Positions 28,238 through 36,068 of a stretch of 64,000 nucleotides of DNA are shown piece after piece; positions within the stretch are counted from its first letter, which is position 1; each line of letters opens with the position of its first letter. The notes beneath the pieces are model-generated. The model saw nothing but the letters and a program-made list of their open reading frames with translations, was not told where the DNA came from and ran no database searches. Position numbers and translations under genes: made by a program. This DNA is from Mycetocola manganoxydans (GTDB lineage: Bacteria > Actinomycetota > Actinomycetes > Actinomycetales > Microbacteriaceae), in the NCBI RefSeq assembly GCF_003667545.1, contig NZ_RCUV01000013.1:46339-110338 (forward strand). The letters run 5' to 3'.

Positions 28238-29134
28238 CTAGCCCTGCTCTTCGATCTGCTTCTGCACGGTCGCGAGCGACTCTTCGAGTTCCTCGACCGG
28301 GGTGGTCAGCATGACGGCCGTTCCGCCCGAGTTCTCGATCACGCCGTCGGTCACTGCCTTGGTGTTCTGGTAGATCTCGACGAGCTTCTTGTACGTCTCA
28401 TTGTCCTTGTCCTCGGCGCGGGCCGCGAAGATGTTCGCGTACGGGAGCGCGTTGGGGTCAGACGGGTCGTCCTGCGCGATCGCATCCGCCGCCTCGAGAC
28501 CGGCGTCCTTGATGTAGTCGTTGTTGACGATCGCGGCGGCTACGTCGGGCAGCGAGGTCGCGGTCAACGCGGCATCCAGCTCTGTGACCTTCACGCGCGA
28601 AGCCTCGGTGTCGACGTCATCGAGGGTGGAGTAAGCACTTCCGCCGTCTTCCAGTTCGATGAGGCCGGCGGACTGGAGGACCAGAAGTCCGCGCGACAGG
28701 TTCGTCGGGTCGTTCGGAACAGCTACTGTCTCACCGTCCTGGATGTCTTCGACGTCCTGGTACTTCGTCGAGTACAGGCCGAGCGGGTAGATCGCGGTCG
28801 CGCCGATCGGCACGAGGTCCTGATCGTTCGCCACGTTGTACTGCGCCAGGAAGATGGTGTGCTGGAACTGGTTGAGATCGATCTCACCCTCGGTCAGCGC
28901 CGGGTTCGGCTGGTTGTAGTCCGAGAAGTCGACGAGCTCGACGGTGATGCCTTCGTCTGCCGCCGCTTCGACGTAGGTCTGCCAGTACTCGTCGCTCGCG
29001 CCGGCTACACCGATGCGCACCGTCTCGGTCTCGGCCTCCGAGCCTGCGCCTCCGGCACAACCGGCGAGCAGGGCGGCGAGCGGAACGATGGCGAGGGAAG
29101 CAAGAATGCTCTTCTTCAGGGAGTGCTTTTTCAC
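28238..29134 (-). CDS. metQ: MetQ/NlpA-family methionine-binding lipoprotein
   Basis: Extracytoplasmic substrate-binding protein of 298 residues. A Lys-rich signal peptide ends in the lipobox LAALLAGC, and the mature NlpA domain (VRIGVAGASDEYWQTYVEAA, QFQHTIFLAQYN, VAVPNDPTNLSRGL) follows. It is the first gene of the importer operon. The GTG at 29134 has AAAGGA upstream. No known SAM or Met riboswitch was recognised in the leader. Confidence 0.94.
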   Translation of the reverse strand: MKKHSLKKSILASLAIVPLAALLAGCAGGAGSEAETETVRIGVAGASDEYWQTYVEAAADEGITVELVDFSDYNQPNPALTEGEIDLNQFQHTIFLAQYNVANDQDLVPIGATAIYPLGLYSTKYQDVEDIQDGETVAVPNDPTNLSRGLLVLQSAGLIELEDGGSAYSTLDDVDTEASRVKVTELDAALTATSLPDVAAAIVNNDYIKDAGLEAADAIAQDDPSDPNALPYANIFAARAEDKDNETYKKLVEIYQNTKAVTDGVIENSGGTAVMLTTPVEELEESLATVQKQIEEQG

Positions 29135-29220
29135 GGGTAATCCTTTGTGAGATCTCGGCTGTGGGGGCGAGCGAGAGCGGGCACAGCGAACAATCCGCAC
29201 GAACGGAGAGGAAGGGGAGG

Positions 29221-29239
29221 CTGCGCCGCGTCTGCGCAG
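29221..29239. repeat. Inverted repeat in the metQ leader
   Basis: CTGCGC (29221-29226) and GCGCAG (29234-29239), with 7 nt between. It is about 90 nt upstream of metQ and close to the likely transcription start, so it could be an operator or a leader stem. Confidence 0.4.
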
Positions 29240-29261
29240 GCACCTGTCAAAAATAGCTGGG

Positions 29262-29310
29262 AAATCTTCTAAACGCGAAGCGTCGAGTCACGCCGCGTAA
29301 CAGAAGATTT
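29262..29310. repeat. 49-nt compound palindrome upstream of metQ
   Basis: The outer arms AAATCTTCT (29262-29270) and AGAAGATTT (29302-29310) enclose ACGCG/CGCGT and then GCGT/ACGC around a CGAGTC loop. That gives 18 paired positions with small internal bulges. The AT-rich outer arms stand out from the GC-rich surroundings. It may end transcripts from the arabinofuranosidase side, bind a regulator, or be a mobile palindromic repeat. Confidence 0.65.
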
Positions 29311-29472
29311 TGCGCACTCCTGATGCATCCACAGATTCTTCGATCTCGGGACTTCCCGTGCACATGACCCGTCGCGGCTCGCCGAGCCACACGCATATCA
29401 ATGAATTCGCAACCGGCCGAGATGCACGACCACATCGAGTTCGACGGGGCGGATCCCGCGGTCGTGCCGGGT

Positions 29473-31005
29473 CTACACCGTCACGTCGACGACGACGACT
29501 GCCCACGACAACGCCGGCAGGCTCAGCTTCACGCCACCGTCGGCGACCCGGACGCCCGGCAGGTTCTGCAGGCGGACGCGTTCGTTGTCCGACGTGTTCG
29601 ACACGTGTCGGTCCGCGCCGTCCGGTGCCTGCAACACTTCCGCCCGTGCGATCCCCGACGCCGTGAAGCCGTGGAGCGTGAGATCCACCTCCGCCGCGTC
29701 GTCGAGGCTCCTGTTCGCGAGGAAGACAGCGACTTGTGAGTTCTCTTCGTCCCAGGTCGAACTCGCGTCCACGATGTCGGCGTCTCCGAACTGGTCGGTC
29801 GACATGCGGTCACTCGAGACGGATGCCGAGAGGATGCGTCCGCGCGCGAGTTCCGCCATGCGCGCGAACGGCCAGAAGATCGCCTGGCGCCAGGCCGGAC
29901 CGTTCTCATCGCTGCGAATGGGGGCGATGACGTTGACGAGTTGTGCCTGGTTCGCGATGTGCACCCGGTCCCCGTGGCGGAGGAGCGAGTTGAGCAGGGT
30001 GCCGACGACGACGGCATCCGTCATCGTGTATTCGTCTTCGATCAGGCGAGGATGCTCCCGCCAGCCTGATTCCTGCACACGATGCAGCTGGTCCTCCGTG
30101 TCGAGCCCACGCTGGTACCAGACGTTCCACTCGTCGAAGGAGAGGTTGATCCGCTTCTTGTGCCGCCCCTTCGCGCGCACGGCGTCCGCCGTCGCCACGA
30201 CGGACTCGATGAAGTAATCCATGTCGAGGGCGCAGGCGAGGAAGCTCGCCGCGTCGCCGTCATGTTCCTGGTAGTAGGCGTGCAGGGAGATGTAGTCCAC
30301 CTCATCGTAGGTGTGGCTGAGCACGGTGTGCTCCCACTCACCGAACGTCGGCATCCCGGAGTTCGAGCTGCCGACCGCGACGAGTTCGATCGTCGGGTCG
30401 ACGTAGCGCATGGCCTTCGCAGCCTCCTTGGCGAGACGCCCGTACTCCTCGGGTGTCTTGTGGCCGATCTGCCAGGGTCCGTCGAGTTCGTTTCCGAGGC
30501 ACCACAGGCGGATGTCGAACGGTTCCTCAGCTCCGTTCTTCCGTCGCAGGTCGGACAGGTAGGTGCCGGAAGGGTGGTTGGCGTACTCGACGAGTTCACG
30601 GGCCGCGTCCACTCCCCGGGTACCGAGGTTGATCGCCTGCATCACCTCGACGTCGGCGAGACGTGACCAGTCCATGAACTCGTGCAGGCCGAAGGCATTC
30701 GTCTCGAGTGTGTGCCAGGCGCCGTCGAGACGGCGGGGCCGCGAGTCGACTGGCCCGACACCGTCCTCCCAGTTGTATCCGGAGACGAAGTTGCCGCCGG
30801 GGTAACGCACAACGGTCGGCCCCATCTCCCGGACCAGCTCGAGTACATCGGTGCGGAAACCGGACTCGTCGGCGGCCGGGTGACCGGGTTCGAAGATCCC
30901 CGTGTACACACAGCGCCCCATGTGTTCCACGAAGGACCCGAACAGCCGACGGGGCACATCGCCCACCGTGAAGTCGCGTGCGAGCGTTATGCGTGCCGAT
31001 GTCAT
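29473..31005 (-). CDS. abfA: GH51 alpha-L-arabinofuranosidase
   Basis: Glycoside hydrolase family 51, 510 residues, which removes terminal arabinofuranose from arabino-oligosaccharides. The acid/base Glu is in WCLGNELDGPWQIG and the nucleophile Glu in NLSFDEWNVWYQRG. The N-terminal YPGGNFVSGYNWEDGVGP block of the (beta/alpha)8 barrel is clear, and a C-terminal beta-sandwich follows. There is no signal peptide, so it should act in the cytoplasm on imported oligosaccharides. It lies 37 nt after the transporter permease gene, in the same operon. Confidence 0.96.
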   Translation of the reverse strand: MTSARITLARDFTVGDVPRRLFGSFVEHMGRCVYTGIFEPGHPAADESGFRTDVLELVREMGPTVVRYPGGNFVSGYNWEDGVGPVDSRPRRLDGAWHTLETNAFGLHEFMDWSRLADVEVMQAINLGTRGVDAARELVEYANHPSGTYLSDLRRKNGAEEPFDIRLWCLGNELDGPWQIGHKTPEEYGRLAKEAAKAMRYVDPTIELVAVGSSNSGMPTFGEWEHTVLSHTYDEVDYISLHAYYQEHDGDAASFLACALDMDYFIESVVATADAVRAKGRHKKRINLSFDEWNVWYQRGLDTEDQLHRVQESGWREHPRLIEDEYTMTDAVVVGTLLNSLLRHGDRVHIANQAQLVNVIAPIRSDENGPAWRQAIFWPFARMAELARGRILSASVSSDRMSTDQFGDADIVDASSTWDEENSQVAVFLANRSLDDAAEVDLTLHGFTASGIARAEVLQAPDGADRHVSNTSDNERVRLQNLPGVRVADGGVKLSLPALSWAVVVVDVTV

Positions 31006-31042
31006 GGTGTCCTTTCGCGAGCCGTTCCGAAGCCGGCTCCTG

Positions 31043-31939
31043 TCACTGACCGCCGAAGCCGGTGGTGGCGATCCCCTTGATGATCTGTCGCTGGAAGAAG
31101 AGGAAGAGAATGATCAACGGCGCAGCGGCGAGCAGTGCCATTGCCATGTTCTGCGCATACTGCACTCCGTAGGCGCTCTTCACCGTCTGGAGACCGACCG
31201 GAAGGGTCATGAGCGACGTGTCGTTGATGATGATGAACGGCCAGAGGAAGTTGTTCCACGCCGCGATGAACACGAAGATGGCGACCGCCGAGAGGATCGG
31301 GCGCGACAGCGGAAGAACGATCGTCCAGAAGATCCGGAGCCGGTTCGCGCCGTCGACCCGTGCCGCGTCCTCCAGTTCGATCGGAATCTGGTCGAAGAAC
31401 TTCTTGAGGATGAACACCATCGGTGGCGCGACCACCTGCGGCAGGATGAGCCCCCAGTAGGTGTCGACCATGTTGAAGGCGAGCATCTGGTAGAACAGCG
31501 GAATGATCAGCACCTGCGGCGGGATGATGATCGACGCGATCACGACGAAGAACAGCCATTTCCGCCCCGCGAAGTCGAGCCGCGAGAACGCGTACGCCGC
31601 GAGGGCACACGTGGCGATAGTGAGGACGGTGATGATCACCGAACTGAGAAGACTGTTGAATGCCCACACCGGGATGTTGCCCTCGCCGAGGACGTTCTCG
31701 TAGGCCTCCAGGGTGTAGCCGTTGGGGGCGAGCCACGAGATCGGCGTCGCGCCGGCATCCGCTTCACTCTTGAGCGATGTGACGAGCGCCCAGGCGAACG
31801 GAAGCAGCCAGGTCACGGCCATGAGGATGAGCACCACGAGTGCGGCGATTCTGCCGGCACCGAAGCGCCGCTCCCCCGGCTTTCGTGACGTCGCCGGTGT
31901 CGTGGAGACCGGGGCGGTGGTGGTGTCGACGGCGGTCAT
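31043..31939 (-). CDS. Carbohydrate ABC transporter permease (MalG type)
   Basis: A 298-residue inner-membrane permease with six membrane helices. The EAA motif (LEDAARVDGANRLRIFWTIVLPLSRP) docks the ATPase. The start overlaps the stop of the MalF-type permease (ATGA). Context with the GH51 gene suggests arabino-oligosaccharide uptake (inference). Confidence 0.94.
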   Translation of the reverse strand: MTAVDTTTAPVSTTPATSRKPGERRFGAGRIAALVVLILMAVTWLLPFAWALVTSLKSEADAGATPISWLAPNGYTLEAYENVLGEGNIPVWAFNSLLSSVIITVLTIATCALAAYAFSRLDFAGRKWLFFVVIASIIIPPQVLIIPLFYQMLAFNMVDTYWGLILPQVVAPPMVFILKKFFDQIPIELEDAARVDGANRLRIFWTIVLPLSRPILSAVAIFVFIAAWNNFLWPFIIINDTSLMTLPVGLQTVKSAYGVQYAQNMAMALLAAAPLIILFLFFQRQIIKGIATTGFGGQ

Positions 31940-32877
31940 GACCGGGGCCTCCTACTCGCGGTGATGCGTATCTGGATGATCGAGACGAGGATGATCACGG
32001 CGAAGAAGACGAAGGAGATCGCCGCCGAGTATCCGAAGCGGTAACCGGTGAATCCGGTCTCGAAGATGTAGAGCACCGCCGTCCTCGTCGTTCCGCCTGG
32101 CCCGCCGGACGTCATCTGATACACCTGGTCGAAGATCTTGAGCGACGCGAGCACCTGCAGGATCACGATGAGCGCGGTGGTCGGCGCCAACTGCGGGATG
32201 GTGATCGAGAAGAGCTGCCGCCACTTGCCCGCTCCGTCGATCGACGCCGCCTCGTACTGCTGCTCCGGGATGTTCTGGAGCGCGGCCAGGTAGAGCAGGA
32301 AGTTGAAGCCGACCGTCCACCACACGGTCGCGATGACGACACCGTGCATCGCCCACTGCGGATCCTGCAACCACGCGATGGGCTCGACACCGAACGGCGC
32401 GAGCATGTCGTTGATGAGACCGAGTTGCGGGTTGAACAGCCAGATCCAGAACAGCGAAACGACGGTGGATGCCAGGAGGAACGGCATGAAGAACGACAAC
32501 CGCCAGAGCCACTGTCCCGGCAGTCCGAGGTCGACGAGGAGCGCCATGATGAGGGCGATGAGCACGAGCGGGATCGTCGAGAGCACCGTGAACCAGAGGG
32601 TGTTGAGCATCGAGCGCCACATGTCGGCGTCGCCGAGCGCTTCGGCATAGTTCTCGAAGCCGACGAAGTCACCACCGGCACCCGTGAGGGTCGTTCCGGT
32701 GAAGCTGAGGTAGAGACCGAACAGGATCGGCCAGATGAGGAAGAGACCGAAGAACAGCCCGAACGGCGCGAAGAACGCCCATCCGACGAGGTTGTCCGTC
32801 CGCCTCCTGGACTGGCGGGAGTCCTTGAGCGCGACACCGGTTCCCTGTGCGCGGTTGCTTACTGCGGATGTTGACAC
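31936..32877 (-). CDS. Carbohydrate ABC transporter permease (MalF type)
   Basis: A 313-residue permease with six membrane segments and the EAA loop (YEAASIDGAGKWRQLFSITIPQLAP). The GTG at 32877 is chosen because the upstream in-frame extension is Arg/Pro-rich and unlike any permease. It follows the binding-protein gene by 14 nt. No ATPase gene is in the operon. Confidence 0.93.
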   Translation of the reverse strand: MSTSAVSNRAQGTGVALKDSRQSRRRTDNLVGWAFFAPFGLFFGLFLIWPILFGLYLSFTGTTLTGAGGDFVGFENYAEALGDADMWRSMLNTLWFTVLSTIPLVLIALIMALLVDLGLPGQWLWRLSFFMPFLLASTVVSLFWIWLFNPQLGLINDMLAPFGVEPIAWLQDPQWAMHGVVIATVWWTVGFNFLLYLAALQNIPEQQYEAASIDGAGKWRQLFSITIPQLAPTTALIVILQVLASLKIFDQVYQMTSGGPGGTTRTAVLYIFETGFTGYRFGYSAAISFVFFAVIILVSIIQIRITASRRPRS

Positions 32878-32891
32878 GGCAGGCTCCTGAC

Positions 32892-34211
32892 TCAGGCGAC
32901 CGGGTTGGGTTTGGCGAGGAGAACGTTGAGTCGTCGGACGAAGCCCTGAATGCCTTCCCGCGAGTCTCCCCCGCGGAAGACGCCCTGGACGTTCTCGGCG
33001 AAGTACGTCTGGAAATCGGACCCGGACCCGGTGAACCACGCGGGAGGGTCGTAGTTGAGTACGTCGGCGGCCGATGCGTAATGCGCCTGTGGCACGAGAT
33101 CGGCGTATCCGTCCGATTCGATGATCGGTGAGTACGCGGGAATATGGCCGGCTCCCGCCCAGTCGAACGATCCCTTGAGGATGCTCGCAACGAACCGGTA
33201 CACCTCTCGCCGCTGTGCTTCATCCGGCTCGGACTGGTGCGGCAGCACGAAAGCGTGGGAGTCCGCGTATGCGGCGGGGGTGCCGAAGAGGTTGGGAATC
33301 GGCTGGGCGTCGAACGGGATTCCGGCGTTCACCGCTGTCGGAAGCTCCCACACGCCGGTGAAGAACATCCCGCTCTCGCCATTGACGAATTCTGCGACGG
33401 CCGTCGCGTAGTCGCCGTTCGTGGCTGCGATCTCACCGTCGAGCAGTTGCTTGATGAAGTCGAGTGCCGTGACCGCTGCGTCCTCGTCCATCTGCGCGGG
33501 CTCGCCCGGTTCGAGGCTCATCTCCGCGTCCTGTTGCTTGTAGAACGTGTAGAAGAGCCGCCACATCTGCGCACCGTCACCGAGGTAGCCGTACGACAGC
33601 CCTCGCCGACCGGTCACCTGCTGCATCGCCCTCGCGACCTCGAGGAACTGCTCAGGTGAGGTGATCTCCACCAGTTGACCGTCGTCACCGAGCACCCCCG
33701 CCTGCTCGGCCACATCGGTGTTGTACATCATGATGAACGGATGCGCGTCGAGCGCGATCGAGAACAGGTCGCCGTCGATGATGCCCTTCTCCCAGATCCT
33801 CTCGGGGAAGTCCGCTTCGGTGACACCGAATTCCTCGAGCAGGTCGAGGTCCCACGGGTCGAGGAGCCCACCGGGGGCGTAGCCGGGTAGCCGTGACGCG
33901 TGCATGATCGCGACGTCCGGAGCTCGCCCTCCGACGGATGCCATCGCAAGCTTCGTGTAATACGGCGTTCCCCACGCCAACACCGTCTGGGCGGCGTGGA
34001 ACTCGGGATTCGCCTCGTTGGCCGCGTCGACGAGACCGGCCATCACGATGCCGTCACCGCCCGACAGCAGGTGCCAGAATTTCAGCGGTCTGGCACCCTC
34101 CGCGCCGAGCGGAGAGCAGCCGGCGAGACTCGGGCCGAGGACGGCCCCTCCGAAGACGGCGGCCCCGCCGAGCAGAACGGTGCGTCGGGACAGACGGTGA
34201 AAGTCACTCAT
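32892..34211 (-). CDS. Sugar ABC transporter substrate-binding lipoprotein (Tat-type signal)
   Basis: A 439-residue extracytoplasmic solute-binding protein (family 1). The signal has a twin-arginine start (HRLSRRTVLLGG) and a lipobox ending in SLAGC, so it is probably a Tat-exported lipoprotein. The mature domain has the usual N-lobe (LKFWHLLSGGDG, ALDAHPFIMMYNTD) and a hinge region. It is the first gene of the arabinoside-type operon and sits behind a LacI-like operator. Confidence 0.93.
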   Translation of the reverse strand: MSDFHRLSRRTVLLGGAAVFGGAVLGPSLAGCSPLGAEGARPLKFWHLLSGGDGIVMAGLVDAANEANPEFHAAQTVLAWGTPYYTKLAMASVGGRAPDVAIMHASRLPGYAPGGLLDPWDLDLLEEFGVTEADFPERIWEKGIIDGDLFSIALDAHPFIMMYNTDVAEQAGVLGDDGQLVEITSPEQFLEVARAMQQVTGRRGLSYGYLGDGAQMWRLFYTFYKQQDAEMSLEPGEPAQMDEDAAVTALDFIKQLLDGEIAATNGDYATAVAEFVNGESGMFFTGVWELPTAVNAGIPFDAQPIPNLFGTPAAYADSHAFVLPHQSEPDEAQRREVYRFVASILKGSFDWAGAGHIPAYSPIIESDGYADLVPQAHYASAADVLNYDPPAWFTGSGSDFQTYFAENVQGVFRGGDSREGIQGFVRRLNVLLAKPNPVA

Positions 34212-34237
34212 GTTCACTCCCTTGTGGACGGAAATAT

Positions 34238-34255
34238 CTTTACAGCGTTGTAGAG
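34238..34255. promoter_or_regulatory. LacI-family operator in front of the sugar-uptake operon
   Basis: CTTTACAGC-GTTGTAGAG is an 18-bp near-palindrome with 7 of 9 positions paired and the central CG step typical of LacI/GalR operators. It lies 27 nt before the binding-protein start. The regulator gene is not in this window. Repression lifted by an arabinose-type inducer is the expected logic (inference). Confidence 0.6.
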
Positions 34256-34283
34256 CGCGCACAAGCCCCCACCGGCCGCTGGC

Positions 34284-34318
34284 ACGAAAAAGCGCCCGGT
34301 CCAGGGACCGGGCGCTTT
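34284..34318 (-). terminator. Intrinsic terminator of the desaturase gene
   Basis: On the minus strand, AAAGCGCCCGGTCC (34318-34305) pairs with GGACCGGGCGCTTT (34302-34289) around a minimal loop. It is followed by a TTTTT run and CGTGCC. It lies 28 nt past the desaturase stop. Confidence 0.88.
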
Positions 34319-34345
34319 GCCGAAATCGGCGGTGTATCGGGCTCG

Positions 34346-35440
34346 TTATGGTCGGCGGAACTGGTTGACCATCGGGCAATCGAATGGGTCGCGGGCGGAG
34401 AGCCCGACCCGGTTGAGGTAGTCGACGACGATGGCGTATGAACGCACGAGCGTGGTCTCCGTGTATGGGACGCCGATCGTCTTGCAGTGCTCGATGGTGA
34501 TCTCGCGGGCCTTCTTGAGGTGCGGGCGCGGCATGCTCGGGAAGAGGTGGTGCTCGATCTGGTAGTTGAGCCCACCCATGAAGTAGCTCATTCCGCGGCC
34601 TCGGATGTTGCGGCTCGTGAGGACCTGCTTCGAGAGGAAGTCGACCTTCGCGCCCTCGGCGATGAGCGGCATCCCCTTGTGGTTCGGTGCAAACGACGCT
34701 CCCATGTAGACGCCGAAGACGGCCAGCTGGACACCGAGGAAGGCGAACGCGAGTCCGACGGGGAGGAACGTGAACAGAACGGCGACGTACAGTCCGAGGC
34801 GCAGCGTGATCAGGGTGAGCTCGAGCCAGCGCTTGTCCACCTTCTCGGTCGTGATCAGGCTCACGATGGCGTGACGGTGCAGGTTCAGGCCCTCGAGGGT
34901 GAGGAGAGGGAAGAAGAGGTAGCCCTGACGGCGGGTGATGAACGCGAGGAAGCCCTTTGCCTTGGACGCATCCTCCTCCATGAAGGAGATGGTGTCGATC
35001 TCGATGTCGGGGTCTTTGCCGACCGTGTTGGGGTTTGCATGGTGACGCGTGTGCTTGGTCATCCACCACGAGTAGCTGATGCCGACGACGGCGTCGGCGA
35101 GGATGCGTCCGAGGCGGTCGTTCGCCGGGCCGGATTCGAAGACCTGGCGGTGCGAGGCCTCGTGGGCGACGAACGCGACCTGGGTGAGGATGTAGCCGAG
35201 GCCGGCGGCGATGAGCAGCTGGAACCAGGAGTCCCCGAGCAGAATGAAGCCGGTCGTGAGGCCGGCGAGGGCGAGCGCATGGCCGGCGAGAACCATCATG
35301 TAGAAGCCCGTGCGGCGCTTCAGGAGACCAGCTTCACGGACCGTCTTCAGCAGCGCTGCGAAAGTGGTGGTCGGGTTCTCAAGCCCGTCGATGCGTGTGG
35401 TGGTCTTTCGTACTGGGCCAAGAGTCGCGGTAAGCGTCAT
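34346..35440 (-). CDS. Membrane fatty-acid (acyl-lipid/acyl-CoA) desaturase
   Basis: A 364-residue di-iron membrane desaturase. It has the three histidine boxes HEASH (about 110), HTRHH (about 147) and QIEHH (about 310), with four membrane helices between. The last box with Gln is typical of the delta-6/front-end-like group, though regiospecificity cannot be read directly. The ATG at 35440 has GGAGGT 5 nt upstream. It is divergent from a cold-shock gene, so a role in adjusting membrane fluidity at low temperature is likely (inference). Confidence 0.93.
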   Translation of the reverse strand: MTLTATLGPVRKTTTRIDGLENPTTTFAALLKTVREAGLLKRRTGFYMMVLAGHALALAGLTTGFILLGDSWFQLLIAAGLGYILTQVAFVAHEASHRQVFESGPANDRLGRILADAVVGISYSWWMTKHTRHHANPNTVGKDPDIEIDTISFMEEDASKAKGFLAFITRRQGYLFFPLLTLEGLNLHRHAIVSLITTEKVDKRWLELTLITLRLGLYVAVLFTFLPVGLAFAFLGVQLAVFGVYMGASFAPNHKGMPLIAEGAKVDFLSKQVLTSRNIRGRGMSYFMGGLNYQIEHHLFPSMPRPHLKKAREITIEHCKTIGVPYTETTLVRSYAIVVDYLNRVGLSARDPFDCPMVNQFRRP

Positions 35441-35486
35441 GGCACCTCCCAAAATGGTAGGCCCGACTTCCCAGCCGTGATGAAGA

Positions 35487-35500
35487 CGAGCATATGCTCG
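35487..35500. promoter_or_regulatory. Perfect 14-bp palindrome upstream of the desaturase
   Basis: CGAGCATATGCTCG lies 46 nt before the desaturase start. Its 12-bp core GAGCATATGCTC occurs once more in the window, just before the aldolase at 62.8 kb. A degenerate copy (GCATATACTC at 35560-35569) lies further upstream. This looks like the operator of a dimeric regulator. Confidence 0.6.
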
Positions 35501-35588
35501 GGATAGTCCAGAGACTACGTGAGGACATATTCCCTGGAGCGATTACAGTACGGGATACGGCATATACTCAGCCGATTTTTCGAATCGC

Positions 35589-35617
35589 TTGCATCTCACC
35601 GACGCGTGGGTTAGTGT
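35589..35617 (+). promoter_or_regulatory. Candidate cspA promoter
   Basis: TTGCAT (35589-35594) and TAGTGT (35612-35617) are spaced by 17 nt. Transcription from here would give a leader of about 140 nt before cspA, a normal length for cold-shock mRNAs. Confidence 0.5.
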
Positions 35618-35654
35618 GGTCAACGCAGTAGTAGTGTTACGCAGTGATTGATTT

Positions 35655-35692
35655 ACGGCGGTTCCTTCATCTGAAGAGCCGCCGTTTCTTGT
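35655..35692 (+). terminator. Terminator-like hairpin in the cspA leader
   Basis: ACGGCGG (35655-35661) pairs with CCGCCGT (35679-35685), with an inner CTTC/GAAG stem and an ATCT loop, followed by TTTCTTGT. The same tail follows the true terminator at 6.4 kb. Inside a leader it may act as an attenuator or thermosensitive element. Confidence 0.55.
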
Positions 35693-35718
35693 AGGAGCGG
35701 ACAGGTACGCCGCAATTG

Positions 35719-35739
35719 GGATGACGACAGTCGTCATCC
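35719..35739 (+). promoter_or_regulatory. Second leader hairpin near the cspA ribosome site
   Basis: A perfect 9-bp stem GGATGACGA (35719-35727) and TCGTCATCC (35731-35739), loop CAG, ends about 15 nt before the AAGGAG ribosome site. Structure near the ribosome site fits temperature control of translation, as known for cspA leaders. Confidence 0.5.
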
Positions 35740-35764
35740 ACGCAAGACTCCTAAGGAGATCATC

Positions 35765-35968
35765 ATGGCAACAGGAACAGTCAAGTGGTTCAACGCAGAA
35801 AAAGGCTTCGGATTCATCGCTCCCGATGACGGAAGCGCTGACGTCTTCGCTCACTTCTCGGCCATCGCTTCCAGCGGCTTCCGCTCGCTCGAAGAGAACC
35901 AGAAGGTTGAATTCGAAACCGCAACGGGCCCCAAGGGCCTGCAGGCAGAGAACATCCGCCCGCTGTAA
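35765..35968 (+). CDS. cspA: Cold-shock protein CspA family
   Basis: A 67-residue single cold-shock domain that binds single-stranded RNA/DNA. RNP1 is [10 protein letters not shown] and RNP2-like DVFAHFSAI, with the usual [14 protein letters not shown] start and ENIRPL end. The strong AAGGAG site and the long structured leader suggest high, post-transcriptionally regulated expression. Two terminators follow. Confidence 0.97.
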   Translation: MATGTVKWFNAEKGFGFIAPDDGSADVFAHFSAIASSGFRSLEENQKVEFETATGPKGLQAENIRPL

Positions 35969-35976
35969 CTAAAACT

Positions 35977-36006
35977 ATTACTCCGTCAGCCTCGGCTGAC
36001 AGTAAT
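35977..36006 (+). terminator. First terminator after cspA
   Basis: ATTACT (35977-35982) and AGTAAT (36001-36006) enclose GTCAGCC/GGCTGAC (35985-35991 with 35994-36000). TCTTTG follows. Confidence 0.7.
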
Positions 36007-36014
36007 TCTTTGAG

Positions 36015-36055
36015 AAGCCGGCCTTCACGGGAAACCGTGAAGGCCGGCTTTTTTT
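36015..36055 (+). terminator. Second, strong terminator after cspA
   Basis: A 16-bp perfect stem AAGCCGGCCTTCACGG (36015-36030) and CCGTGAAGGCCGGCTT (36035-36050), GAAA loop, with a run of seven T. It separates cspA from the convergent ABC-F operon. Confidence 0.93.
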
Positions 36056-36068
36056 GTGTCCCCTGGGC

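Larger units (their letters stand above)
29135..29472. other. Region between the arabinofuranosidase gene and metQ
   Basis: About 340 bases without a gene, on the 3' side of the GH51 gene and the 5' side of metQ. It contains the compound hairpin annotated at 29262-29310 and a smaller inverted repeat CTGCGC/GCGCAG at 29221-29239. A TTGACA-like hexamer on the minus strand lies between them, without a convincing -10. Confidence 0.5.

Noticed and set aside
29135..29330. SAM or methionine riboswitch upstream of metQ
   Set aside because: I looked for conserved SAM-I and SAM-II core sequences and did not find them; the region holds only generic hairpins.
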